From the NCBI GenBank assembly GCA_007833815.1, contig CP033464.1:4644001-4708000 (forward strand): a stretch of 64,000 nucleotides of DNA, written 5' to 3'. Below the pieces are notes generated by a model. The model was given only the letters and a program-made list of their open reading frames with translations, was not told where the DNA came from and ran no database searches. This document shows, one piece after another, positions 1-8,006 of the stretch. Origin of the DNA: Brevibacillus laterosporus. Its GTDB lineage: Bacteria > Bacillota > Bacilli > Brevibacillales > Brevibacillaceae. The position numbers and the translations under genes were made by a program. How positions within the stretch are numbered: the first letter of the stretch is position 1; the number at the start of each line of letters is the position of its first letter.

Positions 1-504
1 GCGATACTGCATCGCTTCTTCTACTGCTGCATACATCGTTGACAAAGAAGTTGTATACATTTCACCGGTACTTAAATCACATGCTGCTACCGCCGCTTTT
101 CCTGACAATGCGGCGATAGCAACCAGATAATTGTTCTCTTTATCGTTTAACCATTTTCCTTCAATCATGGTTCCAGGTGTAATCATTCGTGTTACTTCAC
201 GCTTTACAACACCTTTTGACTCTTTGGGATCTTCTACTTGCTCGCAAATCGCTACTTTGTATCCCTTTTTTAACAATTCCGCAATATAGGTCTCAGCTGC
301 GTGATGAGGCACTCCACACATTGGAATGCGCTCTTCTGTTCCTCCTCCACGTCCTGTTAACGTAATTTCCAGTTCACGTGAGGCTAGAATTGCATCTTCA
401 AAAAAGAGTTCATAAAAGTCGCCTAAACGGAAAAACAAAAAAGCATCCGTATATTGGCGCTTTATCTCTAAATACTGTTGAATCATTGGGGTGTATTGTG
501 CCAT
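1..504 (-). CDS. mutS: DNA mismatch repair protein MutS, N-terminal part
   Basis: The first 168 residues are visible and the gene runs off the left edge. MutS binds mispaired or looped bases and starts methyl-independent mismatch repair with MutL. The mismatch-recognition domain is present, with the GDFYELF motif whose Phe30 and Glu32 would touch the mispair, followed by a GRGGG stretch and the CGVPHHA motif. The ATG at 504 has GGAG about 9 nt upstream. It is the last gene of the minus-strand run miaB-ricA-cotE-amidoligase-mutS, and mutL would be expected beyond the edge as in other Bacilli. Confidence 0.96.
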   Translation of the reverse strand, partial: MAQYTPMIQQYLEIKRQYTDAFLFFRLGDFYELFFEDAILASRELEITLTGRGGGTEERIPMCGVPHHAAETYIAELLKKGYKVAICEQVEDPKESKGVVKREVTRMITPGTMIEGKWLNDKENNYLVAIAALSGKAAVAACDLSTGEMYTTSLSTMYAAVEEAMQYR

Positions 505-533
505 CTTTTCTACTCCTAATACCCATAATCATT

Positions 534-1862
534 TCATCTATTATAACATGGTTCCTGATGGTTGTTGAGTTGAAATGGGGGTAACTTCCAAGCCAACTTG
601 ATATCATGATTGCTTTGCCACTCCCCCTCCGTAAAAATACTATGAAAAAAGGGAGTTAGATATTTTCGATACGTTTGATACAAAGGAAGAACCTTTAGCT
701 CGGCATACAACTCCTTGACTAAGGAAGTGAGTTTCTCTTTCTCTCCTCGATAGTAAGCAAGCTGCATGGCTACATCTGTACTCACATCTCGCTTGAGAAG
801 ATATTGGGATTCAACAATCACTTTGGTCAGAGTCAAAACACCCTTGGTCATTCGTGGTGAAACCAGCCAACTAGGTAACGTCCTGTATTCAAATCCTCCA
901 TGCGGTTGTTCACGTACATCTCCTAGAAAACCGTAACGTGGTCGTCTTTTGATACATCCACGATCTTCTAACAAACACAGCGGCAATGCCAAATAAGTAT
1001 CTAATTTGCGAATTAAATCGAAATGAAGAGCAGTCCCACTAACATGAACATGGCCTCCGATTGGATAACCGTCAAAGGGCATTCCCCCTGCCAGCCAACT
1101 AATCGAATCATCAGCGATCTTACGTTGAGCCAAATGAAGAGCTTTATAAATATTTTTCATAACGATTTCCGGTTCTGTTGAGGGGTCTGGTCGAACTTCA
1201 ACCAACGGATGCTGATTAGATGGAAGCTCTGTTTTTAATCGGACTCCATCGTATCCAACAGCGCCATATTTTTGCAAATACTCAGAAGCAATTGCCATTT
1301 TTCCTGACTGGTCACGCAGAGCAAATTCAGGGTCAGCTCCCAGCATCACCTGTGGAGTAGCTACTTGATCCAGAAGAATCTGCTGTTCACGTTGCTTCAT
1401 AAACAACTGCACTCGTTCCAGAAGCGAAACATCTACCGACAGTTGAGCATGACAATCTATTACCCGCATCCTTATTGGGGAATGAACCCCAACTGTTACT
1501 ATCCCATAATCCAGCCCTAGAGCATAAACGGTACGAATTGCCAAGGAAACGATCCGATTTTTTTCTGTTTCATCTAACTGTTGGCTAACTTCTTCTTTTT
1601 GAGTTTTGCCAACCGTCCGCGCTGCCTGTAAAATCCAGACAGTCCGATTCTCTATTCGATAAATAGCGGCGATCTGATGTTGAAACAAATGTACTTCATA
1701 CGTTTGCATTGGGATTACACCAGCGTACGTCTGAATAGGCACCCCGTGTAACTTCAAAATGGCCATCATTCTCTCTCGTTGATGCGTATGTTTTATGGCG
1801 CTCTCCCTATTCCACTTTTCCATGGAAAAAGTGGCGACTTTACTCATTACCATGTTAGACAT
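534..1862 (-). CDS. Putative COOH-NH2 ligase (phiEco32-like amidoligase) family protein
   Basis: A 442-residue protein. Residues about 170-330 carry hallmarks of the COOH-NH2 ligase type 2 family, a glutamine-synthetase/GCS-like fold: an ADPEF motif, GYDG, an EVRPDPS stretch and a GGHVHVSG motif, which supply acidic, Arg and His residues for ATP/Mg and carboxylate handling. The family is predicted, not proven, to form amide or isopeptide bonds. The N-terminal about 160 residues and the C-terminal helical tail are not recognised. The ATG at 1862 has GGGAGG 7 nt upstream. The gene sits between cotE (spore outer coat) and mutS, 29 nt from mutS, so a role in coat peptide modification is possible. 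That role is inference only. Confidence 0.72.
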   Translation of the reverse strand: MSNMVMSKVATFSMEKWNRESAIKHTHQRERMMAILKLHGVPIQTYAGVIPMQTYEVHLFQHQIAAIYRIENRTVWILQAARTVGKTQKEEVSQQLDETEKNRIVSLAIRTVYALGLDYGIVTVGVHSPIRMRVIDCHAQLSVDVSLLERVQLFMKQREQQILLDQVATPQVMLGADPEFALRDQSGKMAIASEYLQKYGAVGYDGVRLKTELPSNQHPLVEVRPDPSTEPEIVMKNIYKALHLAQRKIADDSISWLAGGMPFDGYPIGGHVHVSGTALHFDLIRKLDTYLALPLCLLEDRGCIKRRPRYGFLGDVREQPHGGFEYRTLPSWLVSPRMTKGVLTLTKVIVESQYLLKRDVSTDVAMQLAYYRGEKEKLTSLVKELYAELKVLPLYQTYRKYLTPFFHSIFTEGEWQSNHDIKLAWKLPPFQLNNHQEPCYNR

Positions 1863-1979
1863 ACGCCTACCTCCCTTGCTTCCTTCCTACAAGCTATGCA
1901 CTTTACAAAAAGGTGGTGCGTAATCTAACATATGTAACATTTTTAACTAATTCACGTAATTTTTCTGTTATTAAAAAAC

Positions 1980-2010
1980 AAAAAAGGCCATCGGATACGC
2001 CGACAGCCTT
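1980..2010 (-). terminator. Intrinsic terminator after cotE
   Basis: On the minus strand AAGGC pairs with GCCTT around an inner TCGG/CCGA stem, and a run of six T follows. It lies just past the cotE stop, so the amidoligase probably has its own promoter or relies on read-through. Confidence 0.75.
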
Positions 2011-2022
2011 ACTTCCAAGTAC

Positions 2023-2577
2023 TTAATCTAGATCATCTAGCAGGCTCGCCGAGTCGAATTGATCGTACTCGTCGGTTGAATCATCAAAGTCATGTGAGAA
2101 GGAATCTTTGTCATCGCAGCTATGGCAAACAACAACGCACACCTTGGTTTCTCCAACGACTTCCACAGAGTACTCCTGTTCCACTCGTACATTCACCGTA
2201 CTACCGCTAATTTCTGCTCTAACACATTTTGGTTGTTCAATGCATTGGCAAATTATTTCTAAATCACCACGGCAATGTTTGTCAAAATAAGAAAACGGAA
2301 CATCTAAAGTGTAATGTACTTCTTCTTTTTTGACCTCTGTTTGGGTATTATCCTCATAGGAATACCAGAGATTTACATCATACGTTCCACTGATAACGAC
2401 CGACTCTGCCACTTTTTCTGCTGAAAAATTATTATTAATAATCCAGCATCCCAAAATGGTAGTTGGCGTATGAGCAGGTGCGATCGTATGTGTCGATTGA
2501 GAGAATTTATGTCCTCTACCGCAGACAGCTTTGGCAATCAATTCTCGACATTGCAAGTCTTTATCCGTACCAGACAT
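2023..2577 (-). CDS. cotE: Spore outer coat morphogenetic protein CotE
   Basis: 184 residues, close to the about 181 of B. subtilis CotE. CotE forms a ring around the forespore and recruits outer coat proteins. The sequence starts MSGTDKDLQCRELI and ends in the very acidic Asp/Ser-rich tail typical of the family. It has several Cys residues (for example the CHSCDD region). A TTG-initiated extension to 2598 is possible, but GGAGGAGG 6 nt before the ATG at 2577 fixes the start. It lies downstream of ricA, the same order as in Bacillus. A sigma-E or sigma-K promoter would be expected but none was clear enough to call. Confidence 0.93.
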   Translation of the reverse strand: MSGTDKDLQCRELIAKAVCGRGHKFSQSTHTIAPAHTPTTILGCWIINNNFSAEKVAESVVISGTYDVNLWYSYEDNTQTEVKKEEVHYTLDVPFSYFDKHCRGDLEIICQCIEQPKCVRAEISGSTVNVRVEQEYSVEVVGETKVCVVVCHSCDDKDSFSHDFDDSTDEYDQFDSASLLDDLD

Positions 2578-2681
2578 TTTGTAACCTCCTCCATACAACG
2601 TTTCTGTACATTTGTATGCAGGTTATTAGTCTAGGGTGCAAGATCGAGAGAACCGTTGTGGCAAGAATTATCATTCTTTAT

Positions 2682-3134
2682 TTAGTGACCACAACCACAG
2701 CCTTCATCATCATGATGACCTGCTTCGGGACCACCTGTTTTACCAGTAAGAGGGTTACCACCTGTATCTAGGATAATTCTATCTGAAACAGTATTGGTAA
2801 TAACATGCGTAACCATTTGCAATAAATCGTTTACATCAGTTTGGGATTGCTTGAATTCAGTTACCAGTGGAATTGCGTCTAATTCCTCTTGAAGGGTATC
2901 GAATTCCGTTTGCACTTTTTCTACAAGCTTCGCATTGCTCATACTTTCATACATGACTATTTGCTTTTGTTTTGCTTTCAGACTGGAAATCAATTCTTGA
3001 ACGCGTTCATTCTGCTTGACTTGGGATTCAGCTCGTTTGAAAAAATCTACTTCTTTCGTACGGGAGATCATGTTAGCTAATTCACGCGCTTTTGCCAAAA
3101 TTTCTTGATCTGTGTAAACCGGTGTTTCTGCCAT
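2682..3134 (-). CDS. ricA: RicA (YmcA), YlbF/YmcA family
   Basis: About 150 residues, mostly helical, of the YlbF/YmcA family. RicA with RicT and RicF forms the Y-complex that speeds RNase Y-dependent mRNA maturation and affects Spo0A phosphorylation, competence and biofilm. The C-terminal GCGCGH tail carries two Cys and a His, in line with the Fe-S clusters reported for the RicAFT complex. Its partner RNase Y is encoded in this window at 34999-36549. The start is the ATG at 3134 with GAGGTG 9 nt upstream. An overlapping TTG at 3140 cannot be excluded. It lies directly after miaB. Confidence 0.92.
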   Translation of the reverse strand: MAETPVYTDQEILAKARELANMISRTKEVDFFKRAESQVKQNERVQELISSLKAKQKQIVMYESMSNAKLVEKVQTEFDTLQEELDAIPLVTEFKQSQTDVNDLLQMVTHVITNTVSDRIILDTGGNPLTGKTGGPEAGHHDDEGCGCGH

Positions 3135-3140
3135 CTCCAA

Positions 3141-4652
3141 TTACACCTCAACTTTAGTCACTAATTCTCCATACGTGGTAAATGTTTTTGCATCTGTAAT
3201 TGTAACATGTACTAGTGTACCAATTAAAGAATTATCAGCTTTTACATGCACTAATTTTCCAGTTCGTGTACGACCTGTTAATACTTCTGGGTTTTTTCGA
3301 CTCTCTCCCTCGATCAACAGTTCGTAGGTTTTTCCAATCATTTGTTGATTTTTACGCAATGAAATCTCATTTTGTACCGCCATCAGTCTCTGTAGACGAT
3401 CCTTTTTCTCTGCTTCTGGTACATTATCCACCATAGAAGCTGCTGGGGTACCCTCACGTGGTGAATAAATGAAAGTATAGGCAGAGTCGTACTCCACTTC
3501 TTTCATCATAGACAACGTTTCCAGGAATTGTTCCTCTGTTTCACCTGGGAATCCTACAATGATATCAGTGCTTAGCGAGACGTTTGGAATAGCTGCCTTA
3601 ATTTTACGGACCAACTCCATATAATGTTCTCTTGTATATTTACGCGCCATTTTTTTCAAGACTTCAGAACTACCAGATTGCGCAGGTAAATGGATTTGCT
3701 CCACAAGATTTCCGCCTTTTGCTAACACTTCAATTAGATAGTCATCAAAATCGCGCGGATGACTAGTTGTAAAACGAATACGCGGGATATCAATCTTACG
3801 AAGTTCGTCCAACAAATTCCCTAGTCCGTATTCCTGATCTTCAAAATCTTTACCATAGGCATTTACATTTTGTCCTAGTACCATAACCTCTTTAAAACCT
3901 TGACGCGCCAACTCACGTACCTCGGCAATGACGTCTTCTGGGCGACGACTACGTTCTTTTCCACGTGTATATGGCACAATACAGTAGGTACAGAACTTGT
4001 CACAACCGTACATAATGTTTACCCAGGCTTTGATATCACCGGTACGAGTTTTCGGCATATTTTCAATGATATCGCCCTCTTTGGACCATACCTCAATCAC
4101 CATTTCTTTACTGAACATCGCATCTCGTAATAATACAGGCAGACGATGGATATTGTGCGTACCAAAAATCATGTCTACTTCGGAATAGGAACGCAACACT
4201 TTATTTACTACCTTTTCCTCTTGTGACATACAGCCACATAAACCGAGAACGAGATTCGGATTGTTACGTTTCAGATGCTTCATGTGACCAAGCTCTCCGA
4301 ATACCTTATCCTCAGCCCCTTCTCGGATTGCACAGGTATTAAACAGAATGACATCAGCTTCCATCGTATCTTCTGTCGCTGTGTAACCCATTGCTTCAAA
4401 AATTCCAGCCATAGTTTCGGTGTCATGTTCGTTCATTTGACAGCCGTAAGTACGAATCATATAGTGATGGCCCTTCCCAATTTGTTTCATTTCCTCGGGA
4501 ATGCTGAAATCGTAATGCACTTCAATATCTTCTTTTCCACGTTTCTTGGCATCTTTTAAGCTTGGTGCCTGAAAATATTTTGAAAAATCTGCTGTTGATT
4601 TGCTAGACTTTCCGGATTTTAAGTCCGTTGTCGCCTCTTTTTTATCGATCAT
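3141..4652 (-). CDS. miaB: tRNA-2-methylthio-N6-dimethylallyladenosine synthase MiaB
   Basis: 503 residues. This radical-SAM methylthiotransferase converts i6A37 to ms2i6A37 in tRNAs reading UNN codons. The N-terminal MTTase domain has cluster cysteines at about C71 (YGCQMN), C107 (NTCAIR) and C141 (CGCM). The radical-SAM cysteines are C217, C221 and C224 in [15 protein letters not shown] domain occupies the last 65 residues. An extra charged Lys/Ser-rich N-terminal segment of about 60 residues precedes the catalytic part, as in other Bacilli. It is the first gene of the minus-strand run with ricA and cotE, and korA/korB, often found next to it, are 26 kb away here. Confidence 0.97.
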   Translation of the reverse strand: MIDKKEATTDLKSGKSSKSTADFSKYFQAPSLKDAKKRGKEDIEVHYDFSIPEEMKQIGKGHHYMIRTYGCQMNEHDTETMAGIFEAMGYTATEDTMEADVILFNTCAIREGAEDKVFGELGHMKHLKRNNPNLVLGLCGCMSQEEKVVNKVLRSYSEVDMIFGTHNIHRLPVLLRDAMFSKEMVIEVWSKEGDIIENMPKTRTGDIKAWVNIMYGCDKFCTYCIVPYTRGKERSRRPEDVIAEVRELARQGFKEVMVLGQNVNAYGKDFEDQEYGLGNLLDELRKIDIPRIRFTTSHPRDFDDYLIEVLAKGGNLVEQIHLPAQSGSSEVLKKMARKYTREHYMELVRKIKAAIPNVSLSTDIIVGFPGETEEQFLETLSMMKEVEYDSAYTFIYSPREGTPAASMVDNVPEAEKKDRLQRLMAVQNEISLRKNQQMIGKTYELLIEGESRKNPEVLTGRTRTGKLVHVKADNSLIGTLVHVTITDAKTFTTYGELVTKVEV

Positions 4653-4816
4653 CTTCTATATTCACCTCATAATACGCTGTTTTTTTCTGCTACCATCCAG
4701 ACATTATAGCATATTTGTACATTGAGAATAAAAGGAAAAAGTTCTCCAGTAACAATTTAGATGAAATCCACATTCCATTGACCTGTACGTAAAATAACTT
4801 TACATGGAGAAGTACT

Positions 4817-4948
4817 ATGAAAAATGGTATACGTGAAAAAAGAACCCTTCTTGGTTGGGCGCAAGAAGAGCTCTCTATCAAAGTAGGTGTAGCACGCCAA
4901 ACGATTGTCTCACACAAAACAACGTACGTTTTCGCTTGTTATAAGTAA
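4817..4948 (+). pseudogene. Truncated XRE/HTH regulator remnant
   Basis: A 43-codon reading frame begins MKNGIREKRTLLGWAQEEL and continues IKVGVARQTIVS, which matches the first three helices of the small YozG-type XRE regulators. The recognition helix then runs into unrelated sequence (HKTTYVFACYK) and a stop. Intact relatives are about 65-75 residues with an ExGKYxPS segment that is missing here. A good GGAGAAG site lies 5 nt upstream of the ATG, so it may still be translated. It is isolated between miaB and the FhuF-like gene. Probably a decayed copy. Confidence 0.6.
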
Positions 4949-4965
4949 TTTGTATTGTAGCAAAA

Positions 4966-5781
4966 TTATGCATTCGCCTTTTTTATTTCGGACCGATGCC
5001 TAATTCTTCTTGCCTCTCTGTCCTCTTCTCTCATACGAGGACAGGTGTAGCAATAATCGGCTCCCTCGGTCATAAAATATCTGCAACATACGTTTTTCAT
5101 ACGTAGTTGCTTCGTTGGGTCCTCCAAGTGTTCAATCAACCGTACTTTGACATCAAACGGATTCTTATTACGACCAAAGACACTTGAACTCAACTCTTGC
5201 TTTAAAAAATCGAAATCGTCAATCACACGCTGCTTTCCTTCAGATTCAGTTGTTTTTTCCACAAGATCTTCTATAAAGTAATGGAATTTCGTTGGCAATT
5301 GCCCCCACATCTGACCAACGTTAAATCCAGTAACGGCAGACATACACTCCAAAAGGGGACGCAATGTCTTACCGTATAAATAGGAAAGAACCTCTCTTCT
5401 CCATTCCTGTCTCTCTACCCCATCCCAAGGAGCCTCCGTTTCCGTCCAAGACCGTAGTTGAAAGGAGATACGGGTGTATGATCCCTCTTTTTTTGGACTC
5501 ATATGTATGATCAAATTGGTAAGTGACAAATCCAGAGCCTTGTTTTGCACGGACACCATATACTGAAGCCCCGTAGCCATCGTAAGAAACCAACTAGCAA
5601 TATACGCTGCTGTAGCGGTATCATCTAATGCTTTTATGATTGGGGCATATTGATCAAGAAATTTTCGCATTTGGCTCTCGTTAAGTAAGTCAGTGGCAGG
5701 TATTGAACAATAAGCTCCCTTAGGCTCTAGTAAATGAATATTAAACATTTCATCTAGCAGGTCGACATATATCTTTTTCAA
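4966..5781 (-). CDS. FhuF-like ferric siderophore reductase, (2Fe-2S) protein
   Basis: 271 residues with the FhuF C-terminal iron-sulfur motif CC-x10-C-x2-C (C232, C233, C244, C247). FhuF-type proteins release iron from hydroxamate siderophores by reduction in the cytoplasm. The upstream part is the IucA/IucC-like/FhuF N-terminal fold and is only weakly recognisable. The start is a TTG at 5781 preceded by AAGGGG. A near-perfect Fur operator lies at 5835-5849, 54 nt upstream, so iron-repressed expression is expected. No siderophore transporter is adjacent. The gene stands alone. Confidence 0.8.
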   Translation of the reverse strand: MKKIYVDLLDEMFNIHLLEPKGAYCSIPATDLLNESQMRKFLDQYAPIIKALDDTATAAYIASWFLTMATGLQYMVSVQNKALDLSLTNLIIHMSPKKEGSYTRISFQLRSWTETEAPWDGVERQEWRREVLSYLYGKTLRPLLECMSAVTGFNVGQMWGQLPTKFHYFIEDLVEKTTESEGKQRVIDDFDFLKQELSSSVFGRNKNPFDVKVRLIEHLEDPTKQLRMKNVCCRYFMTEGADYCYTCPRMREEDREARRIRHRSEIKKANA

Positions 5782-5834
5782 TTTATTTCCCCTTTTCTTA
5801 TCATAGTTATCAATCTTAACACGCCTTCATTATT

Positions 5835-5849
5835 TGAGAATGATTATCA
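5835..5849. promoter_or_regulatory. Fur box upstream of the FhuF-like gene
   Basis: TGAGAATGATTATCA matches the 7-1-7 Fur consensus TGATAATNATTATCA at 14 of 15 positions, and the flank continues the 19-bp form at 15 of 19 positions. It lies 54-68 nt upstream of the TTG start on the minus strand, a suitable place for overlap with the promoter. Confidence 0.85.
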
Positions 5850-6009
5850 TTAATATAGTTATTATTGTAAAGGAAATGAAACGAGCATTCAACTCAAAAA
5901 GGCTAACCAAACGTTCTCACATGACGTTGAATAGCTATCCTATGTATCATTTGTTGTAATATTACGCTTCATAAATTCCTTGATGCTTGTTTACTCTTGT
6001 CCACCATAA

Positions 6010-6223
6010 AACTTGAAGTTTTTTCAAGTTAAAGGCGAACAAAATCTATTTAAAAACCATTATAATGAGGTTAAATAGCTAGTATTTTTGACATTGATAG
6101 TAGGGATAACTAGTCATGTTGTATATGTCCATGATTATTTTCCGAGAAAAAACTTGAAAAAAATTCAAATTATATACTTGCGTTACTTGAATTATCTTCA
6201 TGTTTCTTTTGAAGATAATTCAA
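6010..6223. promoter_or_regulatory. Repeated ACTTGAA/TTCAAGT operators and promoter of the XRE gene
   Basis: The gene-free stretch 5850-6258 contains three inverted repeats built on the same half site. These are AACTTGAA-N5-TTCAAGTT (6010-6030), AACTTGAA-N5-TTCAAATT (6151-6170), and a 13-bp perfect repeat TTGAATTATCTTC-N11-GAAGATAATTCAA (6187-6223) whose left arm also carries ACTTGAA. The last overlaps the -35 zone of a TATAAT at 6230-6235 ahead of the XRE gene. Autoregulation by that XRE protein is the simplest reading (inference). Nothing else was seen in 5850-6009. Confidence 0.6.
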
Positions 6224-6258
6224 CTGTCGTATAATTGTTATAAAAATGGGGTGAGTAT

Positions 6259-6651
6259 ATGTCATCATTTGGTCAACGTTTACAAAAATCTAGAAAAAAA
6301 GCAAAACTAACACAAGAACAAGTTGCCAATAAACTCGGACTTGATTACTCCACTATCTCCAAATATGAGAATGATCACTCACAACCCGATAATGATACTC
6401 TTATAACACTAGCTGATCTCTATTTTGTTACTGTAGATTATCTTCTCGGACGAGCCAGCGAACAATCGGGGCACGATCTTTCTTTAGTGGATGCATACCT
6501 ACCAAAAGAAAAATTAGAAAAACTAACTTCGAAGCAAATGCAAAAAATTAACGATTTTCTATCTTTACCCGAGGATATACAAATGAACATCGGCACAATG
6601 ATTGACGCAGCTGTTGAAATCGTAAAAAACAAAAACCGTCCTAATCAGTAA
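6259..6651 (+). CDS. XRE family transcriptional regulator
   Basis: 130 residues. A clear HTH_3 domain (residues 5-60) contains the RLQKSRKKAKLTQEQVA and LDYSTISKYEN helices, followed by the LADLYFVTVDYLLG end typical of SinR/ImmR-like repressors. The C-terminal about 65 residues are helical, probably for oligomerisation, and not recognised. GGGGTGAG lies just before the ATG. Upstream palindromes suggest it controls itself. It is transcribed toward a small minus-strand gene and lies about 2 kb from the agr-type operon, which it might regulate, although no matching operator was seen there. Confidence 0.85.
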   Translation: MSSFGQRLQKSRKKAKLTQEQVANKLGLDYSTISKYENDHSQPDNDTLITLADLYFVTVDYLLGRASEQSGHDLSLVDAYLPKEKLEKLTSKQMQKINDFLSLPEDIQMNIGTMIDAAVEIVKNKNRPNQ

Positions 6652-6812
6652 TCAAACTGATTATGGCGCTTTTTTGCATCTTCAATGATTTTTTCTATAA
6701 AACAAATAATGGAATTTATACTGTAGTCTTTATTTTCTATCAAATAGAGTTCGGCTAATTCAACGGCTTTCATTTTTGTATAATCTGTAAGTTTTACCGT
6801 GTTTATCTCCAT
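6645..6812 (-). CDS. Small 55-residue protein, function unknown
   Basis: The frame reads MEINTVKLTDYTKMKAVELA at its start, then a Glu/Leu/Tyr-rich helical region, and ends QFDY. AGGTGA lies 7 nt before the ATG. The last 7 nt overlap the end of the convergent XRE gene. It is rich in charged residues and likely cytoplasmic and helical. No family is recognised. The good ribosome-binding site and consistent codon use favour a real gene. Possible roles as an anti-repressor or partner of the XRE protein are speculation. Confidence 0.5.
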   Translation of the reverse strand: MEINTVKLTDYTKMKAVELAELYLIENKDYSINSIICFIEKIIEDAKKRHNQFDY

Positions 6813-6962
6813 TTTTTTCACCTACTTTAAAATTCTTTTGCTTATAAAAATTTATCATTAAATTATAGAATTTTTTGTCGAAAAATGAAGAAAAAGTCAC
6901 CCTGTTGTACCCCCTTCAATTTTTCTTTACATTCCATAAAAATAACTGTATAATTTTATGCC

Positions 6963-7002
6963 AAAAAAAGAACCACCCAGTCAATCTGGATGGTTCTTTT
7001 TT
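6963..7002 (-). terminator. Terminator of the agr-type operon
   Basis: AAAGAACC-A-CCCAG-TCAAT-CTGG-A-TGGTTCTTT forms a strong stem with A and T runs on both sides, so it could work in both directions. It overlaps the last codons of the LytTR gene. Confidence 0.8.
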
Positions 7003-7355
7003 TTCAGATGTTTAACTAATTCGTATTTAGACCTAGAAACTGTTGTATAAGAACCGTCACCGAAGTAAGCCCTGATGAATAATGCATTCTCAACTACATA
7101 AGTAATGTTTTCGAGATTGACAACATTTACAGCATCTAATGAAACAAATCCGTATTTCCCCCAAGAAGCACGAATTCCTTCTAATGTAGTCACGGCAAGA
7201 AACACACCTTTGTTAGTATGAAAGCGTAAAATGCTATCCGAATTCTTTTTTGGTCTAAAGAGATCTACATAATTAACCTCTTCCACTCCAAATTCTACAA
7301 AATCTGACTCATCGTACTTTCTTTCGACTCTAATTCCTGTTAACCTAGGTCTCAT
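6981..7355 (-). CDS. Stand-alone LytTR DNA-binding domain protein
   Basis: 124 residues. Residues about 30-120 match a LytTR (AgrA C-terminal) DNA-binding domain: FVSLDAVNVVNLENITYV, then a GDGSYTTVSRSKYELVKHL end. There is no receiver domain, so no phosphorylation site. The ATG overlaps the stop of the AgrD-like gene (ATGA). LytTR domains bind paired 9-bp direct repeats. In AgrA the domain is fused to a receiver driven by AgrC, but here activation must occur another way. Stand-alone LytTR proteins of LytTR regulatory systems are held by membrane proteins, and one is encoded in this operon (7999-8670). Confidence 0.78.
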   Translation of the reverse strand: MRPRLTGIRVERKYDESDFVEFGVEEVNYVDLFRPKKNSDSILRFHTNKGVFLAVTTLEGIRASWGKYGFVSLDAVNVVNLENITYVVENALFIRAYFGDGSYTTVSRSKYELVKHLKKKNHPD

Positions 7356-7486
7356 TTTGCTTCACTTTGCTTTTTTAATTCTTCTGGAACAATTGGACTA
7401 CCGATGCTAGCTTTGTAAGAAACAGCAAAAGCTCTAGCTACAGTGGTAAGTATAGCCGAAGTAGTTTCTGCTATAAGTTTTTTCAT
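7352..7486 (-). CDS. agrD: AgrD-like cyclic autoinducer pre-peptide, cysteine-free
   Basis: 44 residues, immediately after agrB and overlapping the LytTR start by 4 nt. It has an amphipathic N-terminal helix (MKKLIAETTSAIL...), a short core (SYKASIGSPI) and a charged C-terminal tail VPEELKKQSEAK. This is the three-part AgrD layout; the tail resembles the PKEL/PEEL motif that AgrB cuts. The core has no Cys, the usual thiolactone residue, but has Ser23, Ser27 and Ser30, any of which could close a lactone. Serine AIPs are known in the Staphylococcus intermedius group. AGGTGAG precedes the ATG. Predicted product: a secreted cyclic signalling peptide. Confidence 0.78.
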   Translation of the reverse strand: MKKLIAETTSAILTTVARAFAVSYKASIGSPIVPEELKKQSEAK

Positions 7487-7493
7487 TTGACAC

Positions 7494-8006
7494 TCACCTC
7501 CCTTCAGGAATCAATAACAAGGATTGAACAAAGAAAGATAATGCTACTATGGGAGAACCGATAACGAAATTTATGCTTACAAGCAAAACAGCGAATAATT
7601 TTAATACCAGCACTTTTCGAGGTACGGTCAGATTTTCATATGTACTATTAGGTGCATGAAAGAGTACTAAAATTACGCTGATAACCGTTAGTATATATAC
7701 AAGAATGTAGTTTACAGGAATATGCGGAATCACTGCAATAATCGCTGTCGTAACAATGACGCATTGATCTAATGATTTTAGGTGATATCCCCCAGAAAAA
7801 AAACGTAATATCACAAAAGACATCAACGCAATGAAAGTATCCTGTAACCTACCTGTCCAAACCCCAATAAGAAACAAAAAGAAACAAATGAACAAGAAAT
7901 TGAGCAAAATAGAAAGAGCGTATGATAATACAGCTACGCTATTCGTACGCTCTGGACTTGCGTTTTTTATTTTCAGAGACATAACTTCCGACAGTTTTTC
8001 AATCAA
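7494..8006 (-). CDS. agrB: AgrB-like pre-peptide processing membrane peptidase
   Basis: 170 residues with five to six membrane segments. The AgrB catalytic pair is present: His75 and Cys82 in RFFSGGYHLKSLDQC, with the 7-residue spacing of S. aureus His77/Cys84. AgrB removes the C-terminal tail of AgrD and forms the (thio)lactone. The start is a TTG at 8006 with GGAGGG 9 nt upstream. It overlaps the preceding membrane-protein gene by 8 nt, so the two are translationally coupled. AgrD follows 7 nt after the stop. Confidence 0.93.
   Translation of the reverse strand: MIEKLSEVMSLKIKNASPERTNSVAVLSYALSILLNFLFICFFLFLIGVWTGRLQDTFIALMSFVILRFFSGGYHLKSLDQCVIVTTAIIAVIPHIPVNYILVYILTVISVILVLFHAPNSTYENLTVPRKVLVLKLFAVLLVSINFVIGSPIVALSFFVQSLLLIPEGR

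Noticed and set aside
2578..2598. Longer cotE from a TTG at 2598
   Set aside because: The ATG at 2577 has a perfect GGAGGAGG site, and the extension reads across it.
2660..2680. Fur-like palindrome AAGAAT-N4-ATTCTT downstream of ricA
   Set aside because: It lacks the Fur 7-1-7 pattern and is placed past a gene end, more like a weak hairpin.
4690..4917. 75-codon minus-strand frame between miaB and the FhuF-like gene
   Set aside because: No ribosome-binding site and no recognisable protein; it lies opposite the XRE remnant, which reads sensibly on the other strand.
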